Shown here in pieces: positions 10,744 through 21,915 of a DNA stretch of 64,000 nucleotides. Both the position numbers and the translations under genes were made by a program. Each line of letters begins with the position of its first letter. The first letter of the stretch is position 1. The stretch spans positions 7,325,926 through 7,389,925 of the forward strand of contig NC_091230.1 in assembly GCF_040958095.1 (NCBI RefSeq), read 5' to 3'. The notes under the pieces were generated by a model. The model worked only from the letters and a program-made list of their open reading frames with translations. It did not search any database and was not told the DNA's origin. The stretch is from Procambarus clarkii (lineage: Eukaryota; Arthropoda; Malacostraca; Decapoda; Cambaridae).

Positions 10744-12936
10744 ATGGTGCACAGCGGTGGTTTCAACAATTTTGTTTGAAATTGTTGAAAGGCTCACGCG
10801 TCTAGCCGTTCGAACACGTGCGCGGATGCTAAGGAGACAGCCGCGGGCCAGGATTAGCAGTGCGCCCCACAACAGTGCGTTTGAGTGGGGATTGGCGAAT
10901 CTTGGGTCATGCGGGCTGATATGATTAAGGTTTAGTTAGTAAGATTAGGCTGTTAAAATAGATTATTGAAAAGGAGACCGCTCCGAGTTGATTGGACTGG
11001 GTACCATACTCGACCCATTGCAATTAATTCAGAGGTGTTGGGAGCCGCCATACTCTCAACAGCAGTTCCTTGAGGGCTGTCGGGGGCGGATATATCTGTG
11101 GGACGCCAGTAGATAGTCCGAGGGCGTTATTAGACGACCCAAAACGCTAGGAAAAACGGAAATCCGTGAAGGGCGTTGCGGCCTCCGAGGGACAGACTAG
11201 TAACCTACCTAGCAGCGATTCAACAACTAAGTGATCGCACACTTAGTGGAGGTTGAGTCGTCCCTAGTCATAATTGTTGCTGAAAGCTGCGTGTCGCTCT
11301 GTTGGAACCTAGATGGTCGAGGCCCCTAGGCTAGGTGTGGTACGGCGAGCCGGTAGGAACAATTATAAGATTAAGTCGAGTGCATTTTTGAATTAAGTAT
11401 ACTTCAATTTATAAAGTTTTTTCCAATTATTTTCGTTGTTCTAGAGGTTAATTTTTTTTTCCCTTACATTCGATCCCCGGTTAAAAAAATTTTTTTATCA
11501 AAGTGTTTTGCATTTTCTTGCATATTAGGCTAAATGCGTACATTAAGTCTTGCTATTCCCTGTTGTATTAGTCTAAGTCAGAGGCGTTGTTGCTAGAGTG
11601 TAGTTAATCCTCTGGACTTAGGGCTATTGGTCGGTCACTATAGTAAGTGAAGGAGTTTAAGGGATAGTAAGTTGCGTGTAAATGTTTAATAGAGTCCGTG
11701 GAATATTTCTAAGTATTTTGGGATAAGTTTTCGGATAAGTCAACGTCGGAAAGTCGTTAACTGTAATTAATTTGTATTCGTGGGTCACGTGTATGATCTG
11801 GGTATCATTAGGATTCCCCAGTCGATGCGAGTGATATTTTCTAGTTTTTACCAGTAAGACGGTAACATTGTGTTTGTAGACTTAGAATTCTGTTTTCAGT
11901 AGAAACGTAGGTGAAAAATTTTCTAAGTTCAGCTTGGGCTAGAATCTGACTTTTTGGCGGAAATTCTAACTTTCATGTTTCGTGTATATTCTGGGGTCAG
12001 TATTACTCTCTAGTGCGCGCAAGGGACGTAATTCTGTTCGTAAAGCATTAAACAGTGATAATTACATTTTTGCCGAATTTAGTTATTTTCGAGAAAATCG
12101 TGTTGTAATTTTGTCAGAGTCCATTTGAAGTGAAAATCTCGGATTTTGACGAAAATTCGAATTAATGAGTGTTGAAACCGCCCGATGTGTCAGTATTGTT
12201 CTGTATACATCGTCAGTAGTAAATAATAACGTATTTATATCTGGGAACGAGAAACCCAAATTTTTGTGAATTAAAGGAGTTTTGTGATATTTGGGGTAAT
12301 AGAATATTTTTCCCTCGGAGTCAGAAAAATTGGCAGAGTCCAGCAATTGAGTAAAAACGCAGTTTTTGATAAAAAATTCGATTTTTGGTAAGCATATATA
12401 TGTCCTGGGTGTCTATATTAATCGCTAGAGCGGTTTATTAACGTAAAACTAGTTAGTTTCCTTCAGAACAAAAATTTTGATTTTTCAGCGTTTAAGCAAA
12501 AAAGCGCGGGACTTAGTTTTTTCAGCGCAGCTGGTCCCGCTCCATCAGTCATCAGTGGCCACGCTGCTCACTTCAAGTGCGTTTAGTATTCAAGTACAGT
12601 AAATATTCTTTATTAATCCATCACGAGTGCTGTGCGTTAGTTGTGTTATCATTTAAATTGTTTTATATAAATTAGATTCTTTAATTTTTTTAACGTAAAG
12701 GACTTAGGTTTCAGTAATAGAACTGCGGGATATTTCACGGTCAGACACGAGTGCGAGGCAGACACTCATTCATTGGATTCACTTCAGCGATTCTCTCGAT
12801 AAATCGGTGTATTTCCTACTTTGGGAATTTAGTAGTTTTCTCTTGGAAAAGAGTTGTGATTTTTTTTTATTTGTGTAAGATCACGGTTGTAGTGAGTCCG
12901 GGTCGAGGGTGTACTAAAGGGTAGTTTAGAAGAGAC
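10744..12936 (+). other. Long leader between LTR and gag of LTR-1
   Basis: About 2.2 kb without a convincing reading frame between the LTR and the gag start. AT-rich, with loosely repeated TCAGAGTCCA...AAATTCGA motifs around 12110-12390. Treated as untranslated leader of the element; some of it could be an older insertion. Confidence 0.55.
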
Positions 12937-13842
12937 ATGGCACACCAGGAATCACAGAAAATGTTTAACCAAGATAGTGACCAGTCAGTAGGGACCAGTG
13001 AGAGTGGAAGTGTAGAGGACAGCACCTCTTCCGACACCACTGGGGACCGCTCAGGTACACCTCATCCGTCACTACAACAACCCCAACCCCACCTCCCATA
13101 CCAACCCCATCCTCAATTCCCATACCAACCCCACCCTCAATTCCCATACCAACCCCATCCTCAGTTCCCATACCAACCCTTCCCCCAACCCCAGGCCACC
13201 CCATACCCATACCCACTCCAACCCCAGGCCACCCCATACCCATACCCACTCCAACCCCAGGCCACCCCATACCCATACCCACTCCAACCCCAGGCCACCC
13301 CATACCCATACCCACTCCAACCCCAGGCCACCCCATACCCATACCCATTCCAACCCCAGGCCACCCCATACCCATTCCAACCCCAGGCCACCCCATACCC
13401 ATTCCAACCCCAGGCCACCCCATACCCACCCCAACCTCAATCCACACCCCACCCCGAGGCCACCCACACCATACCTCAGCCTCAACCCCAACCTCAATCC
13501 ACACCCCAACCCGAGGCCACCCACACCATCCCTCAACCCCATCCTCCATCCACACCCCAACCCCCATCCACACCTCAACCCCAGACAGCCACAGCCCTAG
13601 ACAGGCAGACGCGCGCAGGGACATCGGGCACTCAGTTGTCGCCATACGTGGAGGCGGTAAGTAAAGGCGAGGGAGCCAAGCCGAGTCACTGTGGCGCGGG
13701 TTCATCAGGCGGGAAGCAGCCCTCAGCTGCAAGTTCGAGCCACCCTGCGCGGGGTAACAACAGAGATCCGCGGAGGTGTTACTCCTGCGGGATGCGTGGA
13801 CATATACAGAGGGACTGTAAAGTCACTATTACGAGAGCATGA
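12937..13842 (+). CDS. gag: Gag-like protein of LTR-1, Pro-rich with CCHC zinc knuckle
   Basis: 301 codons. Acidic/Ser-rich start (residues 1-45), then a proline-rich repeat region (about 48-215) built from PQATPYPYPL-type units encoded by 33-bp and 27-bp DNA repeats, then a basic tail with CYSCGMRGHIQRDC (Cys281, Cys284, His289, Cys294), the nucleic-acid-binding zinc knuckle of retroelement Gag. The usual capsid-like region is not evident, so the protein may be shortened or unusual. It ends at TGA 13840-13842. The next frame, encoding the protease, is in the same phase, so gag and pol were one frame or are joined by read-through. Confidence 0.75.
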   Translation: MAHQESQKMFNQDSDQSVGTSESGSVEDSTSSDTTGDRSGTPHPSLQQPQPHLPYQPHPQFPYQPHPQFPYQPHPQFPYQPFPQPQATPYPYPLQPQATPYPYPLQPQATPYPYPLQPQATPYPYPLQPQATPYPYPFQPQATPYPFQPQATPYPFQPQATPYPPQPQSTPHPEATHTIPQPQPQPQSTPQPEATHTIPQPHPPSTPQPPSTPQPQTATALDRQTRAGTSGTQLSPYVEAVSKGEGAKPSHCGAGSSGGKQPSAASSSHPARGNNRDPRRCYSCGMRGHIQRDCKVTITRA

Positions 13843-14952
13843 AAGCAGTCTCCTAGTTATGGTAGGCCTACTTTTCAGGTGGAAGTGGAAGGTGTGAGAT
13901 TGACAGCTTTTGTTGATACAGGAAGCCAGGCAACGGTAATTAAAAAGTCAGCCTTCAGCAATTTTAAGTATGCACGTCTTCAACGTTGCGCAAAGACATT
14001 AACAGCAGTCAATGGGCAAAAGATTGAGATCGTAGGTCAAGGTACAGTTAATTTTGAGATTGATGGGGAATTGCAGCCTCACACATGTACGATCGTAGAC
14101 AACCTTGATTTTCCTGGTCACATCTTAATGGGAACTGATTTTCTGTCGCGATTTGATTATTCCGTGTCTGCTCAAAAAGGGGCTAGGAACTGCAGGTTGC
14201 AGTTGGGACAGACTTCCTACCCAGTGGAGATAATCGACCATCCCCCAGTTGTAGCTTCAATTAAGAGGAAGCTGAAATATAATGCGCACTATCCAAAATT
14301 GATTTTTAAGTCTCTTCCAGACACAGTTAAGAGGTCATGCGCCTTGCATGCATTGACCAAACAGAGTTGCCCACCACATTCTGTTAAATTTATTAAAGTA
14401 GCCGTGGGACGTCACATACAACCAGGTACCACCCTTCAGGTGGCTGGGAGATGTGATAGTTTATTAATTCCTCATCACTTAGTTGTAGTGCTCGATAAAG
14501 GTGCACTCATTCCAGTTGTCAATCTTTCACATAAGACTTTTCGCTTCAGGGCAGGTGATAGGGTATCTCAGGGAACCATGGTGGAGGACACAGAAATCTT
14601 TCACCATGAGTCAGCTGAGACGCCAGCCGTCACTGCACAATGTAGTGCACTGAATATGTTGAACACTAAAACACCATCCAAAGTACAATACGAGACGAGA
14701 AATGTTGCACAGAATGTAGAGGAAGTGGAAAAATTAATTTCAGCACTTGATTTGCAACATGTTGCACAGGCAGATAGGAAGGCACTGAGAGGAGTTTTAC
14801 GAAAATTCCCGAAATTGTTTGCGACAGAGGATGACCAGATTGGTCTCCTTGATAAGATCGAGCACACCATTCCAACTGGTGATCATTTGCCTGTGTACAC
14901 GAGACAGTGGAGGTTGCCGGAACAGGCAAAGAACATTATCAGGGAGAAGTAG
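13843..14952 (+). pseudogene. pol: Aspartic protease and truncated RT start of LTR-1
   Basis: In phase with gag after one TGA. The first ATG is at 13879. AFVDTGSQATVI holds the catalytic Asp-Thr-Gly of a retropepsin, and HILMGTDFLSRFD about 70 residues on is the flap-distal ILG-like strand. After a linker, KFPKLFATEDD, then HTIPTGDHLPVYTRQWRLP is the N-terminal edge of a Ty3/gypsy reverse transcriptase (the segment before its first catalytic motif). The frame then runs straight into the LTR stub and stops at 14950-14952. All catalytic RT motifs, RNase H and integrase are lost. Confidence 0.85.
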
Positions 14953-14980
14953 TCAGAGAGAAACCCAAACCCGTGTTACA
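14945..14980 (+). repeat. 3' LTR stub of LTR-1
   Basis: 36 bases identical to the last 36 of the 5' LTR (10708-10743), ending GTTACA at the ACTC target duplication. The other ~1.2 kb of the 3' LTR is deleted. Confidence 0.85.
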
Positions 14981-14984
14981 ACTC

Positions 14985-17224
14985 TGAACGACTCCGACAT
15001 AAGAGAAATCGGTTTTGAGGCCCCAGTAGGAATGAGCGACCACAGTGTACTGGTGTTTGAGTATCTGAGTGAAGAAGGGTTATTGAACTCGAAGAGCGAT
15101 ACTGAAAACAAAGAGTTGGCATACCAAAAGGGAAACTATGAGAAGATAAGAAAATTCCTAACATATTTAGCATGGGAAACAGAGCTCAGGGGAAAGACGG
15201 CCCAAGGCATGATGGACTACATCAAGCAGAAGTGCAAGGAAGCAGCAAACAAGTTTGTCCCAGTCCAAAAGGAAAACAGTGAAATGAAGATGAGAAACCC
15301 ATGGTTTAATCAGTGATGTAGGCTAGCTAAGCAGCAAAGTAAAAGGACATGGAGAAACTATAGGAATAACAGGACACTTGAGTGCAGAGAAAGATACCAG
15401 AGTGCTAGGAAGGAATATGTTAAGATGAGAAGAGAGGCAGAAACACAATACGAAAATGACATCGCAAGCAAGGCAAAGACTCAGCTTAAATTGCTGCATA
15501 GCTACATCAGGGGAAAAACAACAGTAAAGGAACAGGTTATGAAGTTAAGGATAGGGGCAGAAAGATTCACTACAAACGATAAGGAAGTGTGTGAGGAATT
15601 GAATAAGAAATTCCAGGAGGTCTTCACCTTACAGCAAGGAGAAATTCCAGAGATAAGAGAGGGAATAGCTAACCTGGAACCAATGGAAGAGTTTGAGATT
15701 ACCAGCGGGGAAGTAAGGAAGTGTTTACTAGAATTGGATGTGACAAAGGGTATAGGCCCAGATGGAATCTCCCCTTGAATACTAAAGGAAGGAGCAGAAG
15801 AACTGTGCCTGCCATTCTCCATAGTGTATAACAAATCACTGGCAACAGGGGAACTGCCAGAAATTTGGAAAGCAGCTAACGTAGTCCCAATATACAAGAA
15901 AGGGGATAGACAGGAGGCACTGAACTACAGGCCACTGTCCCTAACCTACATACCATGCAAGCTGATGAAGAAGATTGTGTGAAGAAAGCTAGTGGAACAT
16001 CTGGAGCGAAAGAACTTTGAAACACAGCATCAACATGGGTTCAGGTATGGCAGGTCCTGCCTGCCATCCCTGAACCCTTCCATCCCTTCAAGGGTTACTT
16101 GAATTCTACGACCAGGCAACAAAAATCAGGCAAGAAAGAGAAGGGTGGGCAGACTGCATATTTTTGGATTGTCAGAAAGCCTTTGATACAGTACCACACA
16201 AGAGGCTAGTGAAAAAGCTGGAGATGCAGGCTGGAGTGAAAGGGAAGGTACTCCATTGGATAAAGGAGTACCTAAGCAATAGGAGACAACGAGTCAGTGT
16301 GAGGGGTGAGGTCTCAGATTGTCGAGACGTTACAAGTGGAGTCCCGCACGGTTCAGTCCTTGGACCTATATTGTTTCTGATATATGTAAATGATCTCCCA
16401 GAGGGTATAGACTCGTTTCTCTCAATGTTTGCTGATGATGCAAAAATTATGAGGAGGATTGAAACAGAGGATGATAGTAGGAGGCTACAAGATGACCTAG
16501 GCAGACTGAGTGAATGGTCCAACAAATGACTGCTGAAGTTCAACCTGAGTAAATGCAAAGTAATGAAACTAGGCAGTGGAAACAAGAGGCCAGACACATG
16601 ATACAGAATAGGAGATGAAGTTCTTAATGAAACGGACAGAGAGAAAGAACTAGGAGTTGATATCCCACCAAACCTGTCTCCTGAAGCTCATATAAAAAGA
16701 ATAACGCCTGCGGCATATGCGAGGCTGGCTAACATCAGAACTGCGTTCAGGAACTTGTGTAAGGAATCATTCAGAATCTTGTACACCACATATGTAAGAC
16801 CAATCCGGGAGTATGCAGCCCCAGCATGGAGGCCGTACCTTGTCAAGCACAAGACGAAGCTGGAAAAAGTTCAAAGGTATGCCACTAGACTAGTCCCAGA
16901 ACTAAGAGGCATGAGTTACGAGGAAAGGCTGCGGGAAATGCACCTTACGACACTAGAAGACAGAAGAGTAAGGGGAGGGAGACATGATCACAACCTACAA
17001 AATCCTCAGGGGAATCGACCGGTTAAACAAGGATAAACTATTCAACACTGGTAGTATGCAAACAAGGGGACATAGGTGGAAACTGAGTACCCACATGTGC
17101 CACAGGGACATTAGAAGGAACGTTTTCAGTGTCAGAGTAGTTAACTGATGGAATGCATTAGGCAGTGATGTGGTGGAGGCTGACTCCATACACAGTTTCA
17201 AATATAGATATGATAGAGCCCAGT
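14985..17224 (+). pseudogene. Linker and reverse transcriptase of L2
   Basis: Continues the endonuclease reading (NDSDIREIGFEAPVGMSDHS, about 14987-15045). The linker with NPWFNQ ends in a TGA at 15316. RT begins with GIGPDGISP (about 15750), KAANVVPIYKKGD and YRPLSLTYIPCKL (15870-15960), then KAFDTVPHKRLV (16176), SGVPHGSVLGPILFLIYVND (about 16335-16395) and the catalytic FADDAKI (about 16429), all in one frame from 16164 to 16529. Later blocks DLSPEAHI-like, LRGMSYEERLREM and the YDRAQ end (17222) follow. Stops at 15776, 15980 and 16529 and a frameshift near 16975 inactivate it. Confidence 0.88.
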
Positions 17225-17829
17225 AGGCGCAGGAATTTGTACATCAGTTGATTGACAGTTGAGAGGCGGGACCAAAGAGCCAAAGCTCAACCCCCGCAAG
17301 CACAGATAGGTGAGTACAAATAGATAAGTACACACCCTCACTCTTACTCTGCACCCCCGGCTCCCATATAACCCCCTCACCTTGTGACCCCCTAACACCT
17401 TTCCTCATCTCCCTCTTCCCCTCTTCTACCCCAAAACCCCCACCTAGTATGATTCCCCCCTGACTAATACATCCTCTCTTCCACTCCCAGCACCCACGCT
17501 CCGTTCTCCCCTCAGCCCTCTGCCCTCACTATCCCTCTCCCCCACAGCCTCTCAACCTCTATCTGACTCAGCATAACTACTTCTCAACCCCCCTACGCCA
17601 TTCAGACCCTCCCAAATTTTCAGACCCACTATTCCCTTTCTACCCCCCCCCCAAGATGCCCAGCCCTCATGCTACCAGGCACCTCCCCCTTTTTAGTACC
17701 ACCATGGACACCCCCCCCCAGCCAACAATCGCCCCCCAGACCCCCAATCGCCCCCAGTCCCCCGAGACCCCCAGTGAAAAGGGGAACTCTGGCACCAGAG
17801 TTTCCAAGAAGAATATCAAGGTTTGGTAC

Positions 17830-18623
17830 TCCAGTGCTGATCCAACAAAGCAGAAGAGATAAAAGAAAGAATCAGTGAGGCAGACCCAGACATAGTTGCA
17901 ATAATGGAAACTAAAATAAATGGCATGATCTCGGATGCAATCTTTCCAGATGGGTACCAGGTGATAAGAAAAGAAAGGACGTAGAGACAGGGTGGGGGAG
18001 TGGCACTCTTAATAAAGCAGAAATGGAAGTTTAATGATCTGAAAAATCCGGGTACCAATGAGAGCACAAGCTTCATACATGGAATTCTGACAGCAGATGG
18101 GAAGAAGATTGTGATCTTGATACTCTACATCCCCCACCAAACAGTAGAAGGCACAGGCAGGAGTATGATGACAGCAACAAGGCATGTGTAGATGAACTGT
18201 AGAAGGCAGCAACAATAGCGCATAGAATGAGAGCGAAGTTGCTGGTCATAGGGGACCTAAATCACGGAGAGATAAATTAGGAAACAAGGAATCCCCATGG
18301 CGGGGAGGAAACGTGGGGAGCGAAGTTAGTAAACGTTATTGACAGGAATTTCCTAACACAGCACGTGAAGGAAGACACAAGGGAATAAGGAGGGAATACG
18401 CCAAATCTATTAGACCTAATTTTCACCCAGAATGTAGAAGACATCGAGAATTTGGAACATGAAATACCACTAGGAGCCAGTGACGATTGTGTCCTAGTCT
18501 TTGACTGCATGATGGAACTCAAAGTTGTGACCAAAGGACAAGAGGTCCGGGAAAGGAGAGTTGATTACAGGAAAGGGGACTACAGACGGATAAGGTACTA
18601 CCTGGGAGAAGTACAGTGGGAGG
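17830..18623 (+). pseudogene. AP-like endonuclease remnant of L3
   Basis: EADPDIVAIMETKINGMISD (about 17876-17935) holds the Glu motif. QGGGVALLIKQKW (about 17990-18030), then LILYIPHQ, and after several stops NLLDLIFTQNVEDIE (about 18410) and GASDDCVLVFD (about 18475). Order and spacing match the L2 copy. It has at least five stops and frameshifts, and is cut at 18623 by LTR-2. Confidence 0.75.
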
Positions 18624-20883
18624 TGTGACGGTGTTCCCCTCCTTATATTTCTCCCACGCCTGCAGTAAGAGTCATGTCCACTTTACCCAAGCGTTCTCTA
18701 CGTTGCAGGCATCAATTTGATATATGTAGGAGAGTGGAGTGTTCTCGCAGAGCCGAGAAATTTGTGAAACAATAATGTTTTGGCCTGTGGTTTAGGCCCT
18801 TTAGGAAGCCAAGATGGCGCTGGCTCTCCTGTTTCCCCGCCAAAACTGTGTGACGTCAGTGACACCGGATTGGTCACCGACAGCAATGTGGCACAGGGAG
18901 CCAATGAAAACCTCCCGTGGGGAAAGTGACGTCACGAAGGAAAGGGGGTCCGGGCAGCGCACCGCGTTGGCGCCATCAGTCAGACACGACACGTCAAGGA
19001 GGTTGGACGTGCAACGATTGGTCCTGTCAGTTTGACAGTTGTTTCCCGCTCCCGTGGATTTTACGCGTCACCTGAAGTCTGCCAGTACTCTGTGAGGTCT
19101 TCCTTAGTTCATGTGTTGAACCAGAGAGGGAATCGACGGTTATTGAGCAACAAGTGCTCCAGGACAGGTACTGTGCAAGAAGCAGTGAAGTCTGTGCAGT
19201 GACGTAGGCGACGTCTGAGGCAGTTCACCCAGTCGTGACGGCGTAGTGGCTGACCAGAGCCACTGGGTAGCAGAGGAAGAAGAGGACTAGTTGGGAATCC
19301 GGACGACTGCAGCCGAGACGTAGGCGGCAGCCGTAGCTGGGAGAAGTCGACGGTCATGGAGACCGACTCCAACCCTACAGGAAGTCGAGGAGGAACACGG
19401 ACCTGCTGGGAAGAAGGCACGGAGACGACGCGCTAACGGTGGGACATTGGTTGAGATTCCTGGAGGACACGACAACGTGTGTGTGGGGGCGTTCCCGACA
19501 CGAGGCAGGAGCCAGGACCAGGAGCTACAACTCAACTCTCATCGGAAGATAGGTGGAAGTAGGTGTTTCTAGTTTCCCTCCCCATTCCCCTTTAGTCAGC
19601 TATATTATTCAGCTATATTATCTAGCCTGAGGATTTTGTATGTCGTGAGCAAGTCTCACCAATGTCACAGTAAGGCACCAGTGTGCAGAATAGTACTATC
19701 AAGAGTACTCACGATACTTATATATATTATTATTGGTGTGTACAGGCACCCGGATTAAGTGACGAATTTACTGTGTCGAGAATGTCTTTCATGAGACTTT
19801 AATGTGAACAAATAGTGAGAAATTATATATAATATTATGCCGGTATTTGGAAGTTAGGCCATGCGCCCAGTAACTATTTATTTACCATTTATTGATGTCT
19901 GATTTATCTATATTATATATGTCTATGTTCGTGCATTGAATAACCATTTGTGAGTGCAGTGATTTATTGTGTTATCGCCCACGAAAGGAAGTACTGAGAA
20001 CTCCAGTGTTAAATACTTCATAAGATATCATTGAATGAAGGGCAGTGTAAAACCATTACAGTGAATTATTGTCGCATTTATTATAGAAACGATTGTTTGA
20101 GCCCAAGTACAGTGTAGCGAAGTAATACGTGCTATTGTTGCAAATATCGAGTGTGCGAACTTCTAGTGATCTTTGAGAACTTAAAGAAACAGCGCGCGTG
20201 CCGCTTGAAAAACAAGCAATAAACTTTCGCGCGGAAGGGGGGCGCTCAGCTGATCGTGACATTGACGAGAGGGGGGAAGTGTTGCCACCGTAGTGAGCGT
20301 ATAATATTCGTGGGAACGAACGACTCCCGCCTGGATCAGCTGATTTATTTATTGATTTAACCTTGTGACATCTTTCAATGAGTTTTAAGTAAAATACAAA
20401 ATATATTTGTGTTTATATCATCCCCTCCATTTATCTTGTGGCTATATTATACTTGAAAGCAAAGAGTGATAAAAGTAAGTACCTGCCTGAGATCCTGATC
20501 TATTGAGTGTGACCTTGCCCAGGATACCACAATTCAACCAGTCCACTGACGTGTTACTGGACACCGAAAACACCAGTTGACGACCTTGTGGTTAATAGTA
20601 AAGCCCTATTGTTGGGGCGGGCACATAACAGTTAAGTGTACTAGTTGTGTTCCCACTCCTTCTCAATCAGAGGCCGGTTGGGATTGACTGGGATACTCTC
20701 CTGGCGCACAGTGGCGCCGAGAGGATTAGAGTGAAGACCCGCAGGGCTACGGTGAGTGACATTGAGTATACTGCTGCTCACCCAGAGTAAGAGTAAAGAG
20801 ACATAATCCCCGACATTGGCGACCTTGCCAGGATCAGTACTGATACGGTTGCTCACCGGAGAGTGGAAGAGTAAACCCCAACA
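18624..20883 (+). mobile_element. LTR-2: LTR element remnant (long LTR, interior lost)
   Basis: Begins TGTGACGG and ends CCCCAACA, with GAGG at 18620-18623 and 20884-20887. No reading frame for Gag or Pol. A CCCCGACA end followed by TTGGCGACC, which looks like a primer-binding site, occurs at about 20807-20824. The 50 bases before it (TGCTCACC...GAGTAAA) resemble the last 40 bases of the whole insert. So it is probably a 5' LTR of about 2.19 kb joined to a 3' LTR stub, like LTR-1. A single solo LTR is the alternative. The 5' half has CCAAT-like ATTGG motifs. Confidence 0.7.
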
Positions 20884-20887
20884 GAGG

Positions 20888-21915
20888 ACGAAATTAGAGG
20901 AAAAACAGTGCAAGATATGATGAACCAAGTCATATGGAATTGTAAGGAGACTGAAGAGAGATTTATTCCAACAGTAAAGGAAAAAAGCAGGAATGAATAT
21001 AATAACCCATGGTTTAATAGACAGTGTCAGGAAGTAAAAATGAGAAGCAGGAGGGAGTGGAGGAAGTACAGAAGACAAAGGTCAGCGGACAACAGGATTA
21101 GATGTATCAGAGCTAGGAACGATTACGTTAACATAAGACGAGCATCGGAAAGAAATTACGAGAATGATATTGCAATCAAGGCGAAAAAAAAACAACTTAA
21201 ACTACTACGTGTGGTACCATATAAGAAGGAATATGTCGGTAAATGGCCAAGTGACAAGACTGAGGAAAACACAAAGGGCATATACAGAAAGTGACAAGGA
21301 AATCTGCGAGATACTGAATGCAAGTTTCCATGGAGCGTTCACAACCGAGCCTGAGCAACTCCCTTTGTTAGAAGAGATTACCCTAGACGGAAGACTATCA
21401 GATATATAGGTGATAGCAGAGGAGATAATGAAACAGTTGACAACACTGGATGCAAATAAAGCGATTGGAGCTGACAAAGTATCACCGTGGGTACTAAAAG
21501 AGGCAGTGCAGGCCCTCAGTGTGCCTCTGGAAAACTGGAAAAGGTTCAAAAGTTAGCGACGAGGCTTATCCCAGAGTTACGAGGGATGGGATATGAAGAG
21601 TACCTGAAAGAACTGAACCTTTCGACACTTGAAAAAAGAAGGGAAAGAGGGTATATGATAGCAACATATAAAATACTCAGGGGAATTGACAAAGTGGAAA
21701 TATATAAAATGTTCACACGTAATAGTAACAGAACGAGGGGACATGGGTGGAAGCTGGAAACTCAAATGAGTCACAGAGATGTTAGGAAGTATTCTTTTAG
21801 CGTGAGGGTAGTGGTGAAACGGAATGCACTTAAGGGACAAGTTGTGGAGGCAAACTCTATTCATAATTTTAAAACTAGATATGATAAGGAAATGGGACAG
21901 GAGTCATTGCTGTAA
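20888..21915 (+). pseudogene. RT pseudogene of L3 with core deleted
   Basis: Resumes as DEIRGKTVQDMMNQVIW. The linker with NPWFNRQCQEVKMRSRREWRK runs 20908-21290. After a frameshift comes the RT start SDKEICEILNASFHGAF (21284) and the GADKVSP block (about 21466-21486, the GPDGI position). Then VPL jumps directly to ENWKRF/KLEKVQKLATRLIPELRG (about 21530), which in L7 lies about 250 residues further on. The catalytic YADD/FADD region is therefore absent. The C-terminal part ends MGQESLL. The copy could not make an active RT. Confidence 0.85.

Larger units (their letters stand above)
9484..14980 (+). mobile_element. LTR-1: Ty3/gypsy-like LTR retrotransposon with large internal deletion
   Basis: Begins TGTAAC and ends GTTACA, flanked by ACTC at 9480-9483 and 14981-14984. 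The 36-bp end of the 5' LTR (10708-10743) recurs at 14945-14980, fixing the LTR end. gag and protease are present. Pol stops at the start of the RT domain, and RNase H, integrase and most of the 3' LTR are missing. GAGAAG sits at the deletion joint (14945-14950) and belongs to both pol and LTR, so the deletion used 6 bp of homology. Confidence 0.88.
7440..17330 (+). mobile_element. L2: near-full CR1/L2-like retrotransposon, split by LTR-1
   Basis: In order: ORF1 remnant (7520-7873), proline-rich linker (8045-8830), AP-endonuclease domain (8882-9483), then LTR-1 (9484-14980), then linker and reverse transcriptase (14985-17224), a type I 3' UTR and a GTGAGTAC-type tail. Joining across LTR-1 restores an uninterrupted reading VFTLNDSD, and ACTC is duplicated at both sides, so the two halves are one element. 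The 5' boundary is uncertain. Confidence 0.85.

Noticed and set aside
14819..15316. 165-codon frame crossing the right end of LTR-1
   Set aside because: Its first part is out-of-frame pol, then LTR stub, then L2; only the part after 14985 is meaningful.
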